Origin: Planctomyces sp. SH-PL62
Lineage (GTDB): Bacteria > Planctomycetota > Planctomycetia > Planctomycetales > Planctomycetaceae
Length of the DNA stretch: 47,553 nt
NCBI GenBank assembly: GCA_945893045.1
Contig: CAMDEA010000050.1
Coordinates: 1-47,553 of the forward strand
Direction of reading: 5' to 3'
The position numbers and the translations under genes are program-made. Numbering within the stretch: the stretch's first letter is position 1; every line of letters begins with the position of its first letter. Under the pieces are notes generated by a model. That model saw only the letters and a program-made list of their open reading frames with translations, had not been told where the DNA came from and did no database searches. Positions 34,925 through 41,657 of this stretch are shown one piece after another.

Positions 34925-35087
34925 ACGGGGCGGCGTCTGCCCAATGGCACTCACTTTGGAAAGTAGCAGGCACATTCCATGTGCCGTCAGCCTGAGAATT
35001 GCGGGCGGCACATGGAATGTGCCTGCTACAAATCGGTGTGTTCGCCGCCGGTCTGGGGGGCTGACGCCGCCCCGCTCGCCTGTTTCA
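34925..35087. repeat. nested palindromic element (family D outer, GTAG core inside)
   Basis: Outer arms ACGGGGCGGCGTCTGCCCAA and GCTGACGCCGCCCCGCTCGCC enclose an inner perfect palindrome (34963-35029). That inner one has 24-bp arms from GTAGCAGGCACATTCC to GGAATGTGCCTGCTAC; each arm is a GGCACAT / ATGTGCC hairpin. The same inner family sits in the outer element at 24032-24170. Confidence 0.9.
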
Positions 35088-35143
35088 TTCGTGACCGACG
35101 CGAGGTGATTTGGTTTTTGATCCGTGTCTTTCAGGAGTCGGAC

Positions 35144-36919
35144 ATGCCCGCCAGTCATGTGGAAGATGCTTCGCTGCTCAAACCGCCTCAGCGGAAGCAG
35201 CCAATCACGCGACCGGAACCGATCAGGGAGGTGCAGCCGTCCGTTCGCAACCGGCAACCGATCGCCGGCACGAAACCTGTTGCGGCGAAGAAAGCTCCCA
35301 GTTCGGAGATCCATCGCCTGATCGGGCCGTTCTTGATCGAGAAGAGACTCGGCGTCGGCGGCATGGGGATCGTCTACAAGGCGACCTACACCAAGAACGG
35401 AGCCGATGTCGCACTCAAGGTGTTGCCGCTCGTCCTGACCGCGAACAGGAAACTCGTCGAACGCTTTGAGCGTGAGATGGCGATTCTCAAGAAACTGAAG
35501 CATCCGAGGATCGTGCAATTCTACGGTGGCGGCGAGCAAGACGGCCAGCACTTCTACGCGATGGAATTCATCAACGGCGGCACATTGGCGGAACTGCTTA
35601 AAGAGCAAAGCCGGCTGCCGTGGCAACAGGTCGTCGAGTTTGGCAGCCAGATCTGCGAAGCCCTCGAACACGCTCACGAGCATGGCATCGTGCATCGCGA
35701 CCTCAAGCCCGCGAATTTGTTTCTCGGTCAAGACGGCAAGCTGCGGTTGGGAGATTTCGGGATCGCCCGCGACTCGGACGCGACCGCGTTGACGGGCACC
35801 GGTTCAACGGTTGGCACGCACGCTTACATGGCTCCCGAACAGATCACCGGCAAGCTGCCGATCAGCAACAAAACCGATCTCTATGCGCTGGGCTGCGTGA
35901 TGTTCGAGATGCTGACCGGCCATGTGCCGTTCCAAGGGGCCGCGGCGATGGAAACGCTGCTCAAGCACATCAACGAACCGCCGGCGAAAATCCGCGCCGA
36001 GGTCATGGACTGTCCGGTGTTCCTCGAACAGGTCGTGCTGCAACTGTTGGCGAAGTCGCCGGACAAACGGCCGCACGACGCGCTGTTGGTGCAAGTCGCG
36101 CTGGAAGAAGTCCTCGAACGAGTCGCCGCCAAGACCAGCACCATGTCGCAGATGACCGCCGGAGCCGGCCAAACCGCGATCGACATGTCGCAAATCCCCG
36201 ACGCGGCCCAATTGAAAAAACTGCTCGGCAAGAAAAAAAAGAAACGCAAAGCGACCGGCCCGATCTGGGAACGGGGTTGGTTCCTCGCAAGCTGCTTGGC
36301 CGTGATGCTCGGCGGAGTCGCGTGGTCGCTGCTGCCGCCGTCCGAAGAGAAGTTGTTTGCTCGCGCGGTGCCGCTGATGAAGTCGGATGATCCCGTCCAA
36401 TGGCAAGAGGCCAACGACCGCTACCTCAAATCGCTCTTGGAACGCTTCCCGAACGGCAAGCACGCGGATGAAGCTCGCGAGTTGATCGACAAACTGGAGA
36501 TGTACCGCACCGAGCGCGGCATCGAGACGCGCCTGAAGCTCGGCCAAGACCCGAAGCACGAAGCCGAGCGATTGTTCCTGCAAGCCCGCGAACTCGAACG
36601 CTTCGGCGACAACGTCACCGCTCGCGAGCAATACCGCGCGATGATCGACCTGCTCAAAGAGCGTGAGCAGGATTGCTCTTATCGCAACCTCGCCCAGCGG
36701 CAACTCGCGCTGCTGGAGAACGCCGGAGATGGCAATGTTGATCGCAAACAAATCGTCAACGACGCGCTGAAGAAAGCCCGCGAGCAACACCTCGCCGGCA
36801 AGACACACGACGCCGAGGAAACTTGGCGAAGCATCATCAAACTCTACGACGGCAAAGCCGAATTCGCCGAAGAAGTCGCCGAAGCCCGCGCCGGTCGAGC
36901 GGGTCGGCTGAACGAATAA
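35144..36919 (+). CDS. membrane-anchored Ser/Thr protein kinase with tetratricopeptide-like tail
   Basis: 591 aa. A basic, Pro-rich N-terminus (1-58) precedes a canonical Hanks kinase: GVGGMGIVYKA (70-80), Lys92, HRDLKPAN (184-191), DFG (204-206) and THAYMAPE (225-232). A linker with a KKKKKRK cluster (363-369) comes before one transmembrane helix (378-398), and a helical outer part with repeated A/E/R-rich pairs resembles tetratricopeptide repeats. The ATG with AGGAG 7 bp upstream is chosen over 34979, which lies inside the nested palindrome. It is divergent from the secretin-N gene; a link between the two (signalling to an envelope protein) is only positional. Confidence 0.9.
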   Translation: MPASHVEDASLLKPPQRKQPITRPEPIREVQPSVRNRQPIAGTKPVAAKKAPSSEIHRLIGPFLIEKRLGVGGMGIVYKATYTKNGADVALKVLPLVLTANRKLVERFEREMAILKKLKHPRIVQFYGGGEQDGQHFYAMEFINGGTLAELLKEQSRLPWQQVVEFGSQICEALEHAHEHGIVHRDLKPANLFLGQDGKLRLGDFGIARDSDATALTGTGSTVGTHAYMAPEQITGKLPISNKTDLYALGCVMFEMLTGHVPFQGAAAMETLLKHINEPPAKIRAEVMDCPVFLEQVVLQLLAKSPDKRPHDALLVQVALEEVLERVAAKTSTMSQMTAGAGQTAIDMSQIPDAAQLKKLLGKKKKKRKATGPIWERGWFLASCLAVMLGGVAWSLLPPSEEKLFARAVPLMKSDDPVQWQEANDRYLKSLLERFPNGKHADEARELIDKLEMYRTERGIETRLKLGQDPKHEAERLFLQARELERFGDNVTAREQYRAMIDLLKEREQDCSYRNLAQRQLALLENAGDGNVDRKQIVNDALKKAREQHLAGKTHDAEETWRSIIKLYDGKAEFAEEVAEARAGRAGRLNE

Positions 36920-36922
36920 TCG

Positions 36923-37025
36923 TCCGGGGTCGGGTGTGCGAATTTCAGATTTCGCCGGAGTCAGCTTGAGAAGTAGGGAAGTCGTTGGTGGCGAAATCTG
37001 AAATTCGCACACCCGACCCCTCACG
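36923..37025. repeat. family E palindromic element, left copy flanking the DUF4143 gene
   Basis: Long arms start TCCGGGGTCGGGTGTGCG and end CGCACACCCGACCCC. Each arm holds a GCGAA / TTCGC hairpin, with a spacer of about 36 bp. It begins 4 bp after the kinase stop. It is nearly identical, spacer included, to 38270-38371 and in the same orientation. Confidence 0.92.
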
Positions 37026-37039
37026 CCACCAAAATCTCA

Positions 37040-37078
37040 TCCTTGCAAATTGAGCGTCCTGTGCTCAAATTGCAAGGA
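37040..37078 (+). promoter_or_regulatory. hairpin that would bury the ribosome binding site of the DUF4143 gene
   Basis: Arms TCCTTGCAAATTGAGC (37040-37055) and GCTCAAATTGCAAGGA (37063-37078) pair with one mismatched position over a 7-base loop. The right arm contains AAGGA, the only Shine-Dalgarno candidate, and the ATG follows 2 bases later. The fold would hide it, suggesting translational control. It could equally be an operator for a DNA-binding protein. Confidence 0.6.
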
Positions 37079-37080
37079 CG

Positions 37081-38259
37081 ATGGCCACGCTCAAACGGAC
37101 GGAATTGGCGGACTTGATCGCGACGCGGTTTCGCTCGAACCCGATTGTCATGCTGTTGGGGCCGCGACAGTGCGGCAAGACGACCTTGGCCCGGCAATTC
37201 GCGAAACAACGCGACGCCGTGTACTTCGATTTGGAGTCGCCGACTGATGCGAGTCGTCTGTCTCATGCGATGACCACATTGGAACCCCTGCGCGGATTCG
37301 TGGTGATCGACGAGGCTCAATTGCGGCCGGAGTTGTTTCCCGTGCTGCGCGTGTTGGCTGACCGCAAGCCGCTCTCCGCGCGGTTTCTGTTGCTCGGCAG
37401 TGCGTCCCCCGATCTGGTGCGTGGAGCCTCGGAGTCACTGGCCGGGCGAGTCTCGCTGATCCCGATGTCCGGGTTCAGTCTGTCGGAAGTCGGCACGAAG
37501 GAGATGCGACCGTTGTGGTGGCGCGGAGGTTTTCCGCGATCGTTTCTCGCCACGTCCGACGCCGAGAGCCGGCAATGGCGGGACGACTTCGTGCAGACAT
37601 TTCTGGAACGTGATCTGCGCCTCTTCGGAGTGCAGACGGCGGTGGTCACGATGCGGCGTTTCTGGAACATGGTCGCGCACTACCACGGCCAGATTTGGAA
37701 CGCCTCGGAAATTGGCCGTTCGCTGGGCGAAGCACACACGACCGTCAAACGGCACCTCGACGTTTTGTGCGGCGCGTTCGTGATGCGGCAGTTGCCGCCG
37801 TGGTTCGAGAATCTCGGCAAGCGACAGGTGAAGTCCCCCAAAGTCTATCTGCGCGACAGCGGTTTGTTGCACACGTTGTTGGGCATCCCGTCCTTCGCCG
37901 CGCTCGAATCGCATCCCAAACTGGGAGCCTCCTGGGAAGGCTTTGCGTTGGAGGAAGTGCTGCGCATCACCGGCGACCGCGAGGCGTACTTCTGGAACAC
38001 GCAAGGCGGAGCGGAACTCGACCTGCTGGTCTTCATCAACGGCCAGCGCTACGGCTTCGAGTTCAAATACGCCGACGCTCCCGGCATCACCAAGTCATTG
38101 CAAGTCGCTCACGAGGATTTGAACCTGCGCCGCGTGTTCGTCGTCCACCCCGGCACGAAGTCCTACCCGCTGAATGATTGGGCCGAGACCGTCAGTCTCC
38201 GCGAGTTGCGAACACGATTGGCGAACCTCAACAAATCGAAACCCGCTCGCCGGTCATGA
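37081..38259 (+). CDS. AAA ATPase of the DUF4143 family
   Basis: 392 aa. Walker A is GPRQCGKTT (residues 27-35) and Walker B is VVIDEAQ with the preceding hydrophobic stretch (about 79-85); a sensor-like FLLLGSASPD follows. The C-terminal DUF4143 domain shows the winged-helix ASEIGRSLGEAHTTVKRHLDVL, VYLRDSGLLHTLLGI, and a nuclease-like EGFALEEVLR...ELDLLVFINGQRYGFEFKY arrangement (Glu/Asp/Lys of a PD-(D/E)xK-type fold). Members are common near mobile or defence genes, with no settled function. The gene stands alone between two direct copies of one palindromic element and has the hairpin leader described above. Horizontal arrival is likely but not proven. Confidence 0.88.
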   Translation: MATLKRTELADLIATRFRSNPIVMLLGPRQCGKTTLARQFAKQRDAVYFDLESPTDASRLSHAMTTLEPLRGFVVIDEAQLRPELFPVLRVLADRKPLSARFLLLGSASPDLVRGASESLAGRVSLIPMSGFSLSEVGTKEMRPLWWRGGFPRSFLATSDAESRQWRDDFVQTFLERDLRLFGVQTAVVTMRRFWNMVAHYHGQIWNASEIGRSLGEAHTTVKRHLDVLCGAFVMRQLPPWFENLGKRQVKSPKVYLRDSGLLHTLLGIPSFAALESHPKLGASWEGFALEEVLRITGDREAYFWNTQGGAELDLLVFINGQRYGFEFKYADAPGITKSLQVAHEDLNLRRVFVVHPGTKSYPLNDWAETVSLRELRTRLANLNKSKPARRS

Positions 38260-38269
38260 CTCAGGATAG

Positions 38270-38371
38270 TCCGGGGTCGGGTGTGCGAATTTCAGATTTC
38301 GCCGGAATCTGCTTCGGAAGTGGGGAATCGTTGGCGGCGAAATCTGAAATTCGCACACCCGACCCCTCACG
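38270..38371. repeat. family E palindromic element, right copy flanking the DUF4143 gene
   Basis: Starts 11 bp after the DUF4143 stop. It differs from the left copy at only a few spacer positions (for example GGAGTCAGCTTGAG against GGAATCTGCTTCGG) and by one base of length. The two copies are 1.25 kb apart in direct orientation. Confidence 0.92.
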
Positions 38372-38417
38372 TCTGCACCGCTCGCCTGTGCCGTTTTGTT
38401 GGGTTCGCCGAACTGCT

Positions 38418-41327
38418 CTATTCGCTGCTCGGTTGCTGCGGATCGATTTGCCAGATCCGCGCGAAGGCAAGGGCCTTTTGGATCGACAAGTCTTTACCGG
38501 CGAGATCCGTGAATTCCCAATCTCCGTCGCGGCCTCGACGTCGCAGTGGAGAGCCGGTTCCGTCGGTGGTCAGCAGGAACGGAACCCCCTTCGGCAGGCG
38601 GATCGGGTATTCGATCGGGAAGCCGTTGCGTTGTGTCGGAGCGCCGATGACGTCCTCGCCAACTCCGTTCGGAAAATAGCCAAACTCCCCGCCGGTGCTG
38701 GCATCACGCGGGACTTCCGTGAAGTACGTCGGAACCAGTTCGCTCAGCGACTTCGGAAAGCGGCCATGCTCGCGTTGAAAATCTAACAGAGCCAATCGCA
38801 GCATGGTGGCTCGGAAGGCTTCGGCGCGACTGAGGAATTGGCTGAACACGGTGACCTGGAATCCTCCCTGGGAATTTGCCGGAAGAGTGGTGTCTTCGAG
38901 GAGAGTCCTCTCGTGCGGGTACGGGCCAAGGCTGACATTCAAAGCAGCAAGTGACAACGGTTGCTGCGACTCAAGCTGCCGCTTCAAACCATCGGCACTG
39001 CTGATGGCAAAGAATGCTTGCCGTCGTAGCAATCGCTCGAATCGCCAGCGTTCCCACGGCTGTATTCGCCAATGAATCCACCAGCCCAGTTCTTCGCCGT
39101 ATTCGATGCGGCGGCGATGCCTCCAAAGGACGTACCGATGCCACCGTTCAAAATCTTCCACCAGTGACCGCGAAGTGACGAGTTGCCGATGAATCTCGTT
39201 TCGGACGACATCCTGTTGCGCAACGGCTTCCAGTCGGCGGATCGCTTTGAGAACGCCGTCTCGCGATTGATTGGGATGACGTCCCCACTTCACGATCTCT
39301 TCTCGCAGCCATTCTTCGTAGGGAGCAATCGGATCGAAGGAATCCGCCGTGACGCGCAGTTGTGCCCGGCGGAGCAACTCCCACTCAATCTCGAAGGCCC
39401 GCCACGCCCCATCGAGATTTCCTTCGTTGACGTGGCGGCGAGCGTGGTCCATGAGCACCATCGAGAAATCCGACCAAGCGTCCGATTGCAGTGTGTTGAC
39501 AGGGTAATGCGGTAATTCAGAGTTCAAGAATTCCAATGCCACGTCCGGTCGGGAATGAGCCTCCGCTAACAGTTCGACGACGGGGAGCATTTCCAAAAAC
39601 CATTGCTCGCGACCGGTTTTTTCATCCTCGTTCCGTCGCTGGTTGTCATCCCAATCAGGATGAGCGAGTTGAATTTCGCGAAGTCGCGTTTCGGTGTTCG
39701 CAAAATGCTTCTGCGCGGCCCGTATCCGCTCGGCATACGCTCGGCGATAGAGCTTGAGTGTTTCTTTCTCGTCGGGACTGAGCTTCGATTCGGCGTCGTC
39801 CACTTGGTCCCACTCGGCAGGCAATTGCACGACGGGGATCTGCACCACTCGGTAGGTCGCACATGTCGCCAACAGCACCGCGATCGGAATCCCCAAACCC
39901 AGCGTGAGCCGCCAGCGAGCGACTCGGTCACGGCGTTCTTCCACCCAGTCGTTCGCCTTGAGCCACGTCACGAACAACCCGATCACTGGCAACGATCCGA
40001 CCGACCACCACGCAGGGGCCAGCCACGAGGTCATCCCGTTTCCCCACATGAATCCAAACGCTGCCAGCGCGACCCCTACCGCGATTGCAACGACCGTGCT
40101 GCGGATCAGCATGGCGGCAAACTGTCCGGCGGAATAACACATCAACGGAAAGATCGCCGACGTCATTTCTCTTTGTGCAATTTGTGCTGCATAGCCAGGG
40201 AGGTGACGAATTGCGCCTGACTCGAACGATCGCATCCAAGCCATGACCAAGCAGATCAGCAGGACTGGCGGAAGATAGATCGCCTGTCGGCAGAGCCAGG
40301 CATGGCGCGGCGCGCAACCACGCTCGGCCATGAATCGGAACCGGCCTCGCCATTGTTCCGAGGCGAACGCAAACACCCCGAACGCGAAACTGGCCAAGTA
40401 GCCCGGCAGCACCAACTGTTCCCAGGCGTGGAGGTGCCGAAACTCATAAGCATCATTCGCGAACCACGCCAGAAACCCAGCGATCAGCCAACGCCCATCA
40501 CGCCAACTCAGCCAAAGCATTCGCGACCAGCCGGCCTGATGCTGGCCGGAGTAGGTCGGCAACTCCGCATTTGACGGATAACTCGGAACGATCTCCCGTC
40601 GCCATCGAAATCGAAAACGGGGCAACCGCAGACGATCTTCAAACCACAACTTGCCGAGCACGATGTCCGTCACCGCCAGAATCACGACGATCGCAACTCG
40701 CCAATTCGTCAGTCGCACGTCCGCGTAGCTCCACCGATCAATGTTGAGGTCCAGTCGGATTAAATTCGGCAGCGCGATGCCGATGACCGACGTTTGCAAT
40801 AACAGCGCAGCGATGACTCCCCACAACGGCTGCTTGATGAGCAACGAACACAGCACGCTCCAGACAAACAGTTCGATGAGGAGCAGTCCTCCGAGGCCGA
40901 AGAACCACGAACCATCTTTCGGCAACGTGGGGACGAACAACCCACGAGTGATGACCGACAGCAGCAGCGCAAGGGCCAGGCTGCTCACCAGGGCAAACCA
41001 GATCTTCGCCCAGAAGACGCGCGGCGGATTGGCTGGCAACACCCGCTGAAAGTCGAACGTGCCTGCCTCGTGCTCCACCGAAAACAACGTCGAGGCACAA
41101 CCCAGCACATAAATCGCCACCGCCAGGTAGCCAATGACGAGCCAGCCCATCCGTGTTCCGTCGTTCCGAGGGTCCGGTTGCAGTGGCCGAAAATCGTCGG
41201 TCCACCACATCAGCGCCACCGGCGCGGCTTGCAGCACTGGGGCGACAATCAACAACGTCAGCCACAACGCTCGCTGCGTGCGGTATTCCTTCCAGACCAG
41301 GTGCCAGAATTTGGTGTCTGAGAACAT
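38418..41327 (-). CDS. giant ABC-2-type permease-like membrane protein
   Basis: 969 aa, far longer than ordinary ABC-2 permeases (250-400). The N-terminal half has about 12 hydrophobic helices starting after FWHLVWKEYRTQRALW, and a CASTLFSVEHEAGTFDFQRVLP loop typical of the family. A long soluble helical region (about 540-860) follows. Near the end, FRATMLRLALLDFQREHGRFPKSL and LVPTYFTEVPRD give a segment like the C-terminal part of type II pseudopilins. The start at 41327 is set by the paralogue. It is the last gene of the GntR-ABC cluster; the exported substrate is unknown. Confidence 0.75.
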   Translation of the reverse strand: MFSDTKFWHLVWKEYRTQRALWLTLLIVAPVLQAAPVALMWWTDDFRPLQPDPRNDGTRMGWLVIGYLAVAIYVLGCASTLFSVEHEAGTFDFQRVLPANPPRVFWAKIWFALVSSLALALLLSVITRGLFVPTLPKDGSWFFGLGGLLLIELFVWSVLCSLLIKQPLWGVIAALLLQTSVIGIALPNLIRLDLNIDRWSYADVRLTNWRVAIVVILAVTDIVLGKLWFEDRLRLPRFRFRWRREIVPSYPSNAELPTYSGQHQAGWSRMLWLSWRDGRWLIAGFLAWFANDAYEFRHLHAWEQLVLPGYLASFAFGVFAFASEQWRGRFRFMAERGCAPRHAWLCRQAIYLPPVLLICLVMAWMRSFESGAIRHLPGYAAQIAQREMTSAIFPLMCYSAGQFAAMLIRSTVVAIAVGVALAAFGFMWGNGMTSWLAPAWWSVGSLPVIGLFVTWLKANDWVEERRDRVARWRLTLGLGIPIAVLLATCATYRVVQIPVVQLPAEWDQVDDAESKLSPDEKETLKLYRRAYAERIRAAQKHFANTETRLREIQLAHPDWDDNQRRNEDEKTGREQWFLEMLPVVELLAEAHSRPDVALEFLNSELPHYPVNTLQSDAWSDFSMVLMDHARRHVNEGNLDGAWRAFEIEWELLRRAQLRVTADSFDPIAPYEEWLREEIVKWGRHPNQSRDGVLKAIRRLEAVAQQDVVRNEIHRQLVTSRSLVEDFERWHRYVLWRHRRRIEYGEELGWWIHWRIQPWERWRFERLLRRQAFFAISSADGLKRQLESQQPLSLAALNVSLGPYPHERTLLEDTTLPANSQGGFQVTVFSQFLSRAEAFRATMLRLALLDFQREHGRFPKSLSELVPTYFTEVPRDASTGGEFGYFPNGVGEDVIGAPTQRNGFPIEYPIRLPKGVPFLLTTDGTGSPLRRRGRDGDWEFTDLAGKDLSIQKALAFARIWQIDPQQPSSE

Positions 41328-41342
41328 GATCTCGTCATTCTC

Positions 41343-41408
41343 GTAGCCACGTTCGCCAGAACGTGGGGGATCGGTCATTGAAGCCCACACTCTGGCGAGT
41401 GTGGCTAC
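41343..41408. repeat. family A GTAG-footed palindromic element between permease genes
   Basis: Arms GTAGCCACGTTCGCCAGAAC and the inverse ending GGCGAGTGTGGCTAC, with CCAC...GTGG hairpins in each arm. It begins 16 bp upstream of the second permease start. Confidence 0.88.
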
Positions 41409-41438
41409 GGGGCATTGCATGGACGCGGGGCTGAGCGT

Positions 41439-41486
41439 GGGGTCGGGTGTCCTGGACTCCTGACCCCAACGGCCTTGTGCCGTTGG
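41439..41486. repeat. two small adjacent palindromes
   Basis: GGGGTCGGGTGTCC / CTCCTGACCCC (41439-41467) is followed directly by the hairpin CCAACGGC-cttgt-GCCGTTGG (41466-41486). The first resembles the edge of family E. Confidence 0.65.
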
Positions 41487-41527
41487 TGAAGCAGATGGTG
41501 GGCTAGTTGATGTCGTCGCCACGCGCC

Positions 41528-41576
41528 CCCACCTCTCTCGTTCCTCCGCCTTCGGCGGAGGAACGAGAGAGGTGGG
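41528..41576. repeat. perfect 23-bp hairpin with 3-base loop
   Basis: Arms 41528-41550 and 41554-41576 pair without mismatch around TTC (CCCACCTCTCTCG... and ...CGAGAGAGGTGGG). No T run follows on either strand, so it is not a classical terminator. It lies between the two giant permease genes. Confidence 0.93.
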
Positions 41577-41657
41577 ACAGTGGTGGGTTCTCGCTTGTTA
41601 GCTCTCCATCTTCTTCACCATCCGGGCAAGCCGGATGGGGTCTTCAATGAGGACGTT

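Noticed and set aside
35804..37024. 406-codon minus-strand frame
   Set aside because: It is antisense to the second Ser/Thr kinase and begins in a palindromic element.
36923..38371. the bracketed DUF4143 gene considered as an insertion sequence or composite transposon
   Set aside because: There is no transposase, and the bracketing repeats are about 100-bp palindromes also found without a gene; kept only as a possible cassette.
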